DNA of 64,000 bases from Zea mays (Eukaryota; Streptophyta; Magnoliopsida; Poales; Poaceae). The notes under the pieces were generated by a model. That model made no database searches and was not told where the DNA came from. It was given only the letters and a program-made list of their open reading frames with translations. The stretch is taken from assembly GCF_902167145.1 (NCBI RefSeq), contig NC_050101.1:111009789-111073788 (forward strand), in the 5' to 3' direction. The position numbers and the translations under genes are program-made. Positions 21,736-33,355 of this stretch are shown here, piece by piece (the first letter of the stretch is position 1; each line of letters begins with the position of its first letter).

Positions 21736-24700
21736 GTTGGTATCAAAGCATAGGCTTTAGATTCTACGCAATTTGAAGATAAATTTGACACACTTGCACA
21801 TATAGGAAGGATATGGGTTCGTATCTCTTTCATATTAGTATTTTATTGTATAGATGACTAGAACTTTCTTACTCCAAATCCCTTTATGGTTTGATGGGGT
21901 ATGTCGTTAACGACGTAATGCTTGATATGATATGTTACTTCTATTTAGTATTGGTTTCTTGATGTGGTTGTTATTGAAGATATTATGCAAGTGAAGCTAC
22001 TAATGTACTTGTTTTATATACATATCGTCATGATGTTTTTTTTTGGGATGCAATGTTTTCAAATCTCTGAGCTATTACCATCATATATTTCTATATGCTT
22101 GATTGTGGATGTTTTTTTCCCAAAAGGATTCTTGGGTTCTTGTACTTATAGGACTGATTGTTTATTGAGCTTGTGTATAGTGGGTCTAATCCGACTTGGT
22201 GTAGTGTGAAAACACTATATAATGTAGTTTTATGGTGTTGTTGAGTTTGATTGACTGTTGGGTTACAACCCAACTTATCAATGTAATATTTCCGTGGGTG
22301 CAATGCTTTGCGCCTCACTTTTTTTTAGGCTAGTGTGGCTACTTGCTAACTTGATCTTAGTATAAAATTGGTTTGTCTCTATAGAGCAGATGCAACGTTG
22401 TAATGTCTATGAAATCTTTAGACTGGTAGAACTCGAGTGAATTTGTGAGATGACGTAGATTGATAAGTCCAACCATGTCTACCTGATAGGTTTTCTTATT
22501 ATGTGCAACCTTATTTTTAACAATAAATAGGGTGGTTTCAAGTGGATTTTATGTCGTGCATGTTTTCCTTCTATGGCTTGTTTCAATAGCCATAAAGGCT
22601 ATGCATATTTTTTTAGTTGTTGCAGGCTAGTCATGTGGGCGATATTGACAACCCGTTTTATATTTTTTTATTTGCCAACATTGTATGGCAGTTTGATTTT
22701 TTTTATGAGCAGTTTCTCTATGCATGCTTGTTGAATCATTATTTGGACCGCTTTATCTTAAACGAAGTCAATGCTTAACTGGGAGTTGCTTATGTTTGTT
22801 AGTCATCGATCTCTTTAATGATGGGGATGTTGCATCGGATTGAGATTTTTCTTATATGAATGATGGTTTAATAGATCATGTATGTCTACTATTTTGAATG
22901 CATCCTGTGATATCATGAAGTACAAATTGTTCAAGTGCAGTAATAGTAGGTTTTGTTGTATGTGAGGTTAATCAAGGTAGTTTGGTTATGTGGATATTCT
23001 TATTGACGTCCAATTACTCCTGTTGAGCATAGTATCGTGTTATTATTTTAGTATTGAAAGTAATATTTATGAAGCTTTTGCATGAGTCTGTGTCAAGAAG
23101 TACATTAGTTTTTCTTGTTATCCCTCCATTGCTTTATGAGTATTGCAAATTTTATCTCTTTTGAGAGGAGGAAAAGACGTTACATGACATGAGCACCATT
23201 TGCTTCACGTCAACAGAATAGTTGTGGAGAGCTCTAATAGTTGGATTCTAGTGTAATAACAACCATGTTTTATAGTGCTAGAGACGGGTATGTCAGGTGT
23301 TTCATACATTGTCGATACATGGATGTTTGACCTTAGTGGCATTAACAAATGAGGTTGTTGAATTCGTTGATTGTGGTGCTTAGTGTTCTAACCTATTAGG
23401 TAAAGTGTTGCTTAAAGGCTTTGGGGAGTTGCATCCCCATTTGGTAGAGGAAAATCCTAATGTTGGTCGCACCTGCCAATGCCTTGGGTTTTATTTTATA
23501 TTGTTTTTTATTATGGGTAAGGTGTTGTTTTGTTTTGGGAGTCATTTTAAATTAGTTGGAGGCTAAATCAGGCTTCACTTATCTAGAATGTTTTGTAGTA
23601 GCTTTCTTCATCTTTGCATAGGATGCTCAATCACCCAGTTTGGTCTAAACATTTGAGAGTTATGGGTTTCCTATAGCAGCCTTAATTTTGTACGGAAGTA
23701 TAGACATTGAATACGGTAAATTTTTGGTTTTGTTGGATTATGAAAGTTTTAGTAATTTCATGATCTTCCCAAAGAGTACTGGTTTGTAATTTTCATTGCA
23801 TATAATTGGAGTTAGGCTACTCTGAAGTTGTTGCACCGTTGTGTCTGAACTTTAGGTGTCGTTAAAACCACTAATAAATCGACCGCGTTTTGATAGTTTC
23901 AGAGCCCAAATTTGGGAATTCTCTTTAAGAAAAACTTTTAGTTTTCTTAGTACCTTTTAATGGGTATTTACTTGTAATTGTCTGTTAAATAGATTGGGAG
24001 AGGTGGTTGTCCGGATATAAGTCGAATCTCTGATGTGCAGTATCTCAGGCTGAGTTTAGCTGTAGGTCATGCAGAGTTGAGGGCTATAAAGATAAATTTG
24101 GGTTGAACTTTATTGCAAAAGTCGTGGACAATTTCCAAACTTTTCCAACGCGTGTTCGTTGTAGTTTTAAGTTGAGTACAGCAGGAGTTATAGTATTTTG
24201 AATTTTAGTTGTCCATTGTTTCTAACCTATCAGTTTTGCAACAAAGCAGTTGCATTGTTTTATCGGTTTGGAAACCAATTCTGAGACACTCATTATAATA
24301 AAAGTTTTAGGGAATGTTATAATCTTTTCAATGAGTTTATATTTGTAAAATTTTGTTAGATGCAGAGAGTTATGAGGTTTTGAATTTATGGGTCATGTTC
24401 CGTCAGGTTCTGGTGGCAGATCATGTATGTCACCTTACAAGTCAAATTAAAAAAATGGAGATAAAAAAAACTTTGTTTATCCTTTGAATACAAAAGTTGT
24501 AGGTCATGAAGTTTAGATGATTTTACAATATTTCTTTGTTATCATTGCTTTTATAGTGAAAGAGGTAGAGACAGAATGAGCATTTGTGCTGTTGATTGTC
24601 AATTTTCTATTTAGGGATATTTCTGGAAGTTTGGTTTAGTTATGGTGAGCTCTTTCGCAATCCATGTTAATTATGTTGTATGGTTAGAGGGAATAGATGT

Positions 24701-25898
24701 AGTGGTTGTGATAGTTATCTTGTTATTGTATATGTGGAGCGTGGGCTGAAACAGAGAGATAGCGAGGGATATTTGAATAGGCCAGTACATATTGTTGTGA
24801 AGCCATATTTTCTGGTCTTGGCGTGTTTGCGTAAGTATGAAATAGTTACGTCGTGTGAAGTCTAGGTGGAGATGCAGATTGTCTGAGTTATTGGATGGAT
24901 ATATGGGCAGGCATAGTATACTTAAATTGATTCTTGCTTGCATGATGTGAGATCATGCTTAAAATGATTTAAAAAGTAAGCATATTGCTTCTACCCTTAT
25001 GTTGGCTCTAAGTGTCTCGTAATGAAGAACCTAAAGTTATTAGTCCTTCGATGAACGCTTAATCTTAGAAGAGTATAGAACCTGAATAAATCTATTGCTT
25101 GCTGTTAGGGACTACATGACCAGTTTTGGTTATGCCGCTAGTTCAATGAATTACACCATGTTTTCGGTAGAGGTGTTGAATATAAAAAGTTGTAGCCAAC
25201 TTCTTCATCTTACTTGTGTAAAATTTCATGACCATAGGTCTAGTAGTTTGGGTGTTATGATTTTCTCAAGTCTAGTCTTGGAATCTGTCCAAATTCTGTA
25301 CAGATTTCGAAACTGGCCTTGTTTGCCCAAGTTAAACTTCGAATCAGTTCTTATAAATTATAAAGAAGTGGTAGTACTTTCCTTAAGCTTTCCAACAAAT
25401 TTTGGATCAACCTTTTTGGTGACCTATAAGTTAAGCTACATCTGTTTTAATTGGAATCTTTGAATCTGTCCAAATTTGGACAGCAAAGCCTTTCTTATGT
25501 CTTTTGATCTTGATATGCATTGAATTAACCTGATATGTTTATAAATGAAATATAGACAATTTTACTGGCTTTCTAAAAAGTCTAGGAGCGCCTAAATGGG
25601 ATGAATGAGACTCCAATTATGGATTTTTGAAGTGAGTAGTTGAATTTTGTTCAAGTCTGGACAAAATTTACGTTTCGTATTGTTTGGCCTTTCTAAGTGT
25701 CAAATCTTGTGGTGATGATAATACCAAGGGTATAAAGTCCTAGTTTACTTCTATTGGATGCATATTTTGTGAGTTATGAGGAAAACAAATAACTGTTGTG
25801 CTGCTGTCTAGAAATATGCAAGCATTAAATTGATCTTTTGAAGTTACTCTTGTTTGGATAGGTTTGGTTTAGGCTATTTGAGCACAATATGTATTGCA

Positions 25899-25901
<3 letters not shown>

Positions 25902-25937
<36 letters not shown>
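25902..25937. repeat. (AT)n microsatellite
   Basis: About 36 bp of perfect AT alternation inside the Tekay-derived element. Confidence 0.98.
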
Positions 25938-25940
<3 letters not shown>

Positions 25941-26209
25941 TTGAAGTACTTGCATGTGTCAATGTTGATTTGGTGTCATGAAAGCTTTGTCCGAGTTATA
26001 TAGGACCGTCTACTATCTTAGCCCGAGTTGGCAGCTTGGCTTAGCACCTACAATTGTCAGAGTCTATGATCAGAGTACACCATGTATTCCATGTCTTTAT
26101 TTTGAGGAAGTATTTGCGGAATCCAGACCATCAAATCGAGCTAGAGCCGATTCCTGTGTAGCAAGACCAGACTCTAGAGTGTCGTCTGCTGCGTATCTTA
26201 GAATCCTAG

Positions 26210-26281
26210 GAGCTTGAGGAGCTGATGCGGCAGAAGTACCCAAACCTTTCTTTATGTGTGAGTTTTGTTGATTCATTGATC
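26210..26281 (+). pseudogene. Chromodomain-tail remnant of a Tekay pol
   Basis: Translates as ELEELMRQKYPNLSL and a further short run, which resembles the end of the chromodomain and pol C-terminus in Tekay-type chromoviruses. Compare TWERKEELRVDFPHFF in the decayed chromovirus at 48668-55903. Sequence upstream (about 26065-26200) looks like degraded integrase tail. The position, just before the polypurine tract, is where this domain belongs. Confidence 0.6.
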
Positions 26282-26345
26282 TTTCCTTGTCGTTCTGATA
26301 GAAGCGTCGGAATTCGAGGTCGAATTCTTTTTAAGAGGGGTAGAG

Positions 26346-28647
26346 TGTGATACCCAATTTTCTGAAAAGAAGTTAAATGTATTTTTCCCTTTTCTTTCGT
26401 GATCTGTGTAGTTGGGGTTGGAGTTTTTTAGGAAGCATTCACCAATAAAACAGTAGAATACTTGTTGGATTTGTGCGCTGGGGTCGAGAGCAGACGTGAG
26501 AGCGAGTTTGGGCCGTGGATCTCGATCCGGCGGTGGGGAGCCCATTAGTTTCCCCCCCTTAACCCTAGCCGCCCCCTCCCTCTCACTCCCCCACCCCTTT
26601 GGCCGCCCCTCCCCTCTCTCTTCCACTCTTGCAGCCGCCCCAATCCCTCTCCTTCTTCCCCAAGTGATTGCAACGCCACCCCTCAACCCTAGCCCCCCCC
26701 ACCTCTTCCTCTCCAAGGTGGAGCCTCCCCGCTTGGTGTCCGTCGTGTAGGTGCGAGTCTTCCATGGGAGTTTCGAGGGAGGAAGAAGGAAGAAAAGAAG
26801 GAGGAAAGGAGGAACCCAAGGTGATTTTCGTGATCATTTTGTTGTATTTGTGCTGCAATCCAATTGGTTACATGTTTACCTATGCGATTTGGTAGAGGTG
26901 CTGTCCAGAAATTTAGTGGGTGAACGAACAGCAGTAGTTCTAGGGATTTATGAGAATTTTTCGTGGGAAATTAGTAGGGATCAGTGGGAGAGTCATGTAG
27001 AGCTTTGTCATACCTTTCCAACGAGTACTTATGCGCTCGATTTGGAGTTATAATTTAGGAGATATCGTTGTTTGAATCCGGTTATGTTGCTGTCCAAAAA
27101 ACAGATTTTTCAGGTGGGTGAACAGCACTAGTATTAGCAGTTTCTGGGAATTTTTCGTGGGTAATTAGTGTTAACCAGTATGATAATCATGTAGGGCTTT
27201 GTCTTATCTTTCCAATAAGTACTTATGCGCTTGATTTGGAATTATATTTTAAAAGATATCGCTGTTTCAATCCGGGTATGTCGCTGTCCAAAAGACAAAA
27301 AAACAGATTACAGGGTTCATCTTGTGGACTGTTTTGGGCTAACTAGATGTTGGAATTTAATTATAAATTGTATACAAAACTTGTGGGGAATTTCATGTAG
27401 ATGCCTCTGGAGTTTTTGTTTGTTACCACTGCTGTCATAATTTTAAAGTTATGAAATTATTAAGCAGCGTCGCTGCAGTTTGGTGGGTGTGGGGAGAGAT
27501 GTAACCCGCGGCGGGGTTTGAGTTTGTACGTAGGTGCGGCGTCGTTTATGAGCCTGATTATGTGAAAGTGGTGCACTAAGTTGTGTGTCAAAAACAGGTG
27601 GTGGACTTCCGGATCGTACTTAGGGATTTGCCCGAACTTCCGGTAAAGGCAAGTAAATACAGTGGTGGTTGCTACCGTTTGGGTTGCATCCTATTCCCTG
27701 ACATTGAGTATGCATAAGTTTTAATTATGTTAATCATTAAATTCTATGATGAAGTTTATTTGTTTGGAAGTATTAATTCTCAATTGTCTAATATTGTGGA
27801 TGATCATAATTTGGTAATGATATATGTGGTTGATTCCCATCTTGGATGAAGTTGAAGTATTTTTTTTTGAATCACGTTATATGAAGTGTTGTAGGCATGA
27901 CATGCTCATTGCATCATCCATATTGCATTTTGAAGTTATGTCGTGATCTTATGGTCCGACTGTACCGGTACATTTTTAGCATCGTACGTTGCCCGAGGAG
28001 GGGTATGATGCGGCTTCATATCCTTAGAGGTATGAAGGCAGAAGTCATCCTTGCATTTGCAGACATTTGCACTCATGAGGTATATATGAAGTGTGACATT
28101 ACTATGTTACTATTGTGGTTTCTACCTGCGAGGTGTGGTGACTAGGTGTGTTGTATGTTGTATACTTGCTGCACCTTCGTAATAAGAAGGTTGTGGAATC
28201 AAGTGGTGGTAAAACAATGTTCTTATGTGGTTAAACAGTTTGATATTATTTTACTTGCTGAGATATGTCATCTCACTCTTGCATTACTCAATGCAGGTAC
28301 TTGATACATGTTGGGAATGAGGGGAGTAGCAGCACGTCCACTTTCACTCTCACAATAACGCTGCCCAGGCGTAGCCATGATTTAATTAGAAACTTATTGT
28401 CAAAGGAAGTTTGTTTTTTTAACTAGTCGTGCGCACTAGTTAATTCACTTCATGTCGTATGTTTAACTCCTCTTTGCTAGCCGATTAATAATACTTAGTA
28501 TGTTTTTTGTCATGATATATGTTTATACACTGTTGCCCCCTCATTTATGCAATTTTGCAAGGGGGATGCTGCCGAAATTTTATATATAGATGTCAGAAGT
28601 GTTGTTTAGTAGCATTCCGGGGTGTTGGTGGACCCCGGGGTGTTACA
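26346..28647 (+). repeat. 3' LTR of the Tekay-derived element
   Basis: 2302 bp. One extra C in a C-run (about 26693-26700) accounts for the length difference from the 5' LTR. Confidence 0.95.
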
Positions 28648-29557
28648 TGAATAAAGGATATTAAATTCCCTGATGGTTATGCTGCTGGTTTTAGAAGATC
28701 TGTGAACTTGAAGACAATGAAGATGAATGGACTGAAGAGCCATGACTTCCACATAATTATGGAAAGGCTCATGCCTCTAATGTTTCATGGGTACATTTCC
28801 GAACCTGTGTGGAAAACGTTAGCTGAAGTTAGCTATTTCTACAGACAGTTGTGTGCTAAAGAAATCAGAAGAGATGTGATGGAACAACTAGAGAAAGAGG
28901 CACCGGTGCTTTTGTGCAAATTGGAAAAAATATTTCCACCGGGTTTCTTCAATCCTATGCAGCATCTCTTTATACATCTTCCATATGAGGCTAAGGTCGA
29001 TGGTCCTATTCAATACAGGTGGATGTTTCATATAGAAAGAGCATTAAAGAAGCTTAGAGCAATGGTGGGCAATAAGGCAAGAGTTGAAGGATGTATTGCG
29101 GAACAATTTAAACTGAAGGAGGTAGCACACTTCACAAGTTGTTACTTTGCAGAAGAACATAATGTATTTGCTCGAAAGAAAAGGTACCATGATGATGAAC
29201 AAGAGATGCCTCCGTGTAGTGATCTTTCGATTTTTCAGACAAACGGCAAAGCCGTTGGTCCACCCAAGGCATATCACCTCACTATGGAAGAACGGAAGTC
29301 TGCTTTACTGTACATGTTCACGAATATGCCTGAGGTGGAGAAATACTTTGTGTAAGACTTATTTCCTTAAATTGTTCATATGTGAATTAGTTTATGTTAT
29401 CAAATATCTCATGTCATACAATAATATTTGACAGCGAGTTCGATGAACAAAACATGAGGTGTCTCGGTAGGCCAACAGCGAGAGACATAGACAAATTGTG
29501 ACGCGATGGTATGCATGGGCGACCTAATTTCATTATGTGGCTTCGGGACCATGTAAG

Positions 29558-30929
29558 TGAAAGGGAAATGTGCCATTGGGCCATTTCTATAATGTTTTGG
29601 TGATTAAGTGTCCAACACATAGTAAGTGAGTTGTTATGTGCCAAACAAGCAAGAAGTGCAAATCATATAACAAGGTATGTTTCTAGACTTAGTAATTGGT
29701 TTTTGTATACTAATGTATTTGTCTAAGTGTTAGAAACAGAGCAGAGAAGAAAAGAAACGAATTGCAAAAGACTTGGCTATGTGCAGCCAAAGTCCAGCTC
29801 GGCCTGGTACACCGGACTGTCCGGTGGTGCACTGGACAGTGTCCGGTGCGCCAGGCTGGTCTTCGGTGAAAATGCTGCTCTCGGGAATCGACGGCGGCGT
29901 ACGGCTATAATTCATTGGACCGTCCGGTGGTGCACCGGACTGTCCGGTGAGTCATCCGCGGCGAACTCGTCGCCCTCGGGAAAAACAAAGGGGCGACGTG
30001 GCTATAATTCACCGGACTGTCCGGTGGTGCACCGGACTGTCCGGTGAGCCAACGGTCGCCTACGCCAACGGTCAGCCCCGCAATCTTCGCGCGACACGTG
30101 GACTGCTCCAACGGTCAGCTGGTGCACCGGACTGTCCGGTGTGCACCGGACAGTGTTCGATGCGCTAGTCAGCCCAGAGGAGCAACGGTCGGATATGCCA
30201 AATTTGGAAGGAGATCGCGCACCGGATCGTCTACAGGACCTGTCGGGTGGCACACCGGACTGTCCGGTGTGCCACTCGACAGAAGGAAGGAATTGCCTTC
30301 CAAGTTAGTCTCCAACGGCTCCTAGCTGCCTTGGGGCTATAAAAGGGACCCCTAGGCGCATGGAGGAGTCACCCAAGCATTCACTAAGTATTCTAAGGCA
30401 TTCAGACTCTGCTCCCGTGCATTCGCTTTGTTGTGTTAGAGAATTGAGCTCCATTCGAGTCGCGAACTCCCTGTGTTGTCATTTGACCTCGAGTCTTCAC
30501 TTATGTGCGTGGGTGTGCTGCGTATTTGAGTCTTGCGTGTGTTGCTTCTCCCAACCTTACTCTGTGCTTTCATTGTGATCCTTGTTGTAAGGGCGAGAGA
30601 CTCCAAGTTGTGGAGATTCCTCGCAAACGGGAAAATACTCTAAGGAAAATATTGTGGTATTCAAGTTGATCATCGGATCCCTTGAAAGGGGTTGAGTGCA
30701 ACCCTCGTCCATTGGGACGCCACAACGTGGAAGTAGGCAAGTGTTACTTGGCCGAACCACAGGATAAAAATCGTGTGTCTTGTGTTGATCTCTCTGTGAT
30801 TGTTTGTGTTCACAAGAACTCGCTTCAAGCTACTTAGCCGTACTAACCCCCATAACTAAGTTTGTGGCTATTAGTATTTGATTTTTACAGGATCACCTAT
30901 TCACCCCCCCCCCCCTCTAGGTACTCTCA
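29558..30929 (+). repeat. 5' LTR of SireB
   Basis: 1372 bp, TGAAAGGG...CTCTCA. Rich in CACCGGACTGTCCGGTG palindromes (29812-30270). TATAAAA at 30338-30344. The primer-binding site ATTGGTATCGGAGTC begins at 30929/30930. Confidence 0.95.
30338..30344 (+). promoter_or_regulatory. TATA box, SireB 5' LTR
   Basis: GGGGCTATAAAAGGG context, downstream of the palindrome array. The 3' LTR has the same box at 38065-38071. Confidence 0.75.
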
Positions 30930-30979
30930 ATTGGTATCGGAGTCGTACTCTTCACGTAAGGGAATAATCGCCCGAAGAG

Positions 30980-33350
30980 ATGGATCCTAAGGGAAAGGGG
31001 ATGGTGGTCAACGACAAGGAGAAGGAGTCTATCTTTAACGAGCCAAGAGATGACAAGCCCACTGACTCAGTCTCGAGTCACAAAAAGAAGGACGGGAAGA
31101 AGAAGAGGCGCATCAAGAAGATCATCTACTACGACAGCGATGCATCTTCTTCTTCACCAAGAGACGACGACGACTCTTCATCGAAAAAGAGAACGGTTAA
31201 TCAAAACTACTCTTTTGACTATTCTCGCATGCCATACAATTCGAATGAACATTTACTTTCTATTCCTCTAGGAAAACCTCCACACTTTTATGGAGAGGAC
31301 TACTCATTTTGGAGTCATAAAATGTGTAGTCATATATTTTCTCTCCATCCTAGCATTTGGGAAATAGTGGAAAATGGAATGCATTTCGATAGTACGGATA
31401 ACCCTGTGATTATTAATGAGCAAATCCATAAGAATGCCCAAGCTACTACTGTGTTGTTAGCACCTCTTTGCAGGGACAAGTATAATAAAGTAAGTGGCTT
31501 GGACAACGCCAAGCAAATCTGGGACACCCTCAAGATATCACATGAGGGAAATGATGCTATAATGATCACCAAAATGGAACTGGTGGAAGGCGAGCTAGGG
31601 AGATTCGCCATGATCAGGGGAGAAGAGCCAACACAAACCTACAATAGGCTCAAGACCCTAGTCAACAAGATTAGAAGCTATGGAAGCACAAGATGGACGG
31701 ACCATGACGTCGTCCGACTCATGCTCAGGTCCTTTACAGTTATTGACCCCCATCTTGTGAATCTTATCCGTGAAAATCCCAGGTACACAAAGATGACGCC
31801 CGAGGAGATACTCAGAAAATTTGTAAGCGGGCGCATGATGGTTAAGGAGGCAAGGTATGTAGATGACGCCTTAAACGGCCCTCTGCCCGTCTACGAGCCA
31901 TAGCCCGTTGCGCTCAAGGCAACTAGTAGCAAGGAGGCACTACCAAGCAAGGTAGCTCAAGTGGAGGCTGTCGGCCTCAACGAAGATGAGATGGCGCTTA
32001 TCATCAAGCGCTTCAAGACTGCACTTAAAGGACGCAAGGAGTACCCTAACAAGAACAAAACAAAGGGAAAGCGCTCCTGCTTCAAATGCGGTAAGACTGG
32101 TCACTTTATTGCAAATTGTCCCGATAATGATAGTGACCACTTTAAAGAGTGGGAAGAAGGAGAAAAAGAAGAGCTACAGGAAGGCAAAGGGCGAGGCGCA
32201 CCTTGGAAAGGAATGGGACTCAGACTACTCCTCTTCCGACTCCGACGATGAAGGACTCGCTGCCTCTGCCTTCAACAAGTCTTCTCTCTTCCCCAACAAA
32301 CGCCATACATGTCTTATGGCCAAGGAAAAGAAGGTACATGTTCGAGATACCCCTAAGTACACTACTTCTAGCGATGATGATTCTTCCGATGATGAAGTAG
32401 ACTACTCTAGTTTATTTGAAGGTTTAGATAGAGCTAAAGTAGAAAAAATTAATGAATTAATTGATGCTCTAAATGAAAAAGATAGATTGTTAGAAAAACA
32501 AGAGGATATTTTGTATGAGGAACATGACAAATTTGTTAGTGTGCAAAAATATCTTGCCTTAGAAGTTAAGAGAAATGAAATGTTATCCTCTGAATTGTCT
32601 GTTTGCCATGAATCGGTCTCTAGCTTAAAAAGCTTAAATGATGAACTAAATGCTAAGCTAGAGGAAGTCAACAATACTAGTTCATGTGTAGAGCATGTTG
32701 TTATATGTAATAGATGTAAGGATTTTGATGTTGATGCTTGTGATGAACACCTTATTTCTATTACCAAATTAAATGATGAGGTGGCAAGTCTTAATGCTCT
32801 ACTTAAGACTTGCAAAATTAATTTTGATAAATTAAAATTTGCTAGGGATGCCTTCACCGTTGGTAGACACCCCTCAATTAAGGATGGGCTTGGTTTTCGA
32901 AAGGAAGCCAAGAACTTAACAAGCCAAAGGGCTCCCATTCCCAACAAGGAGAAAGGGAAGGCTCCTATGGTTAGTAATCCTCAAAGGAACCATGCTTTTA
33001 TTTATGATAGGAAAATTGCTAATCGTGCTCATCATAATAGAAGTTATGATCATGATGCTTTTAATTCACATGCTATGTTTGCCTCTAGTTCTACTTTTGT
33101 TAATGGTAGAAGTAGGCCTAGGAGAAATCATGTTGTGCATCAAGTGCCTAGGAAAATGTGCAATGAATCTACTACCGTTTTCCATGCTTGCAACACTTCT
33201 TTTGTTCTTTCATGCAAAAATGCAAAAGTAGTGGCTAGGAAATTGGGATCCAAATGCAAGGGAGACAAAACCTGCATATGGGTTCCAAAAACTATTGTGA
33301 CTAACCTTGTAGGACCCAACAACAGTTGGGTACCTAAAACCCAAGCTTAA
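30980..33350 (+). pseudogene. gag: SireB gag, one stop and one frameshift
   Basis: Starts MDPKGKGMVVND. Domains: basic N-terminus (KKKDGKKKRRIKKIIYY), UBN2-type gag core (SIPLGKPPHFYGEDYSFWS to RENPRYTKMTPEEILRKF), zinc knuckle CFKCGKTGHFIANC, acidic serine-rich segment, a long coiled-coil region, and an end at WVPKTQA. A TAG at 31901-31903 interrupts the core C-terminus, probably from CAG by comparison with the family context EPQPVAL. A frameshift lies between about 32130 and 32170, after the zinc knuckle. Sirevirus gags are unusually long and this one fits. It would form the capsid. Confidence 0.87.
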
Positions 33351-33355
33351 ATTCC

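Larger units (their letters stand above)
21736..26345 (+). other. Interior of the Tekay-derived element
   Basis: About 4.6 kb, AT-rich, with frames too short and random to be genes. It has scattered relatives of the LTR block ('CTTTCCAAC...GTTATA...CTGTCC', for example near 23.9-24.4 and 25.3-25.5 kb) and an (AT)n run at 25902-25937. Coding similarity survives only near the 3' end (26210-26281). Confidence 0.8.
19435..28647 (+). mobile_element. Tekay-derived non-coding LTR element (LARD-like)
   Basis: 9213 bp. LTRs 19435-21735 and 26346-28647. Target duplication TGAAT at 19430-19434 and 28648-28652; both sides match the uninterrupted CACTA-2 sequence. The primer site TTGGTATCAAAGC begins at 21737, and the polypurine tract TTTTTAAGAGGGGTAGAG precedes the 3' LTR. 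The 4.6-kb interior has no gag or pol frame. It keeps only a degenerate stub of the pol 3' end with chromodomain-tail similarity. LTRs are almost identical, so insertion was recent. It must depend on another element's proteins. Confidence 0.93.

Noticed and set aside
25095..25463. 122-codon frame inside the Tekay-derived element
   Set aside because: No retroelement or host domain. Consistent with chance in a long AT-rich interior.
29727..30325. Overlapping frames rich in HRTVRW / TGQSG / CPVCTG repeats in the SireA and SireB LTRs
   Set aside because: Translations of the CCGGACNGTCCGG palindrome array, present on both strands; regulatory DNA, not protein.
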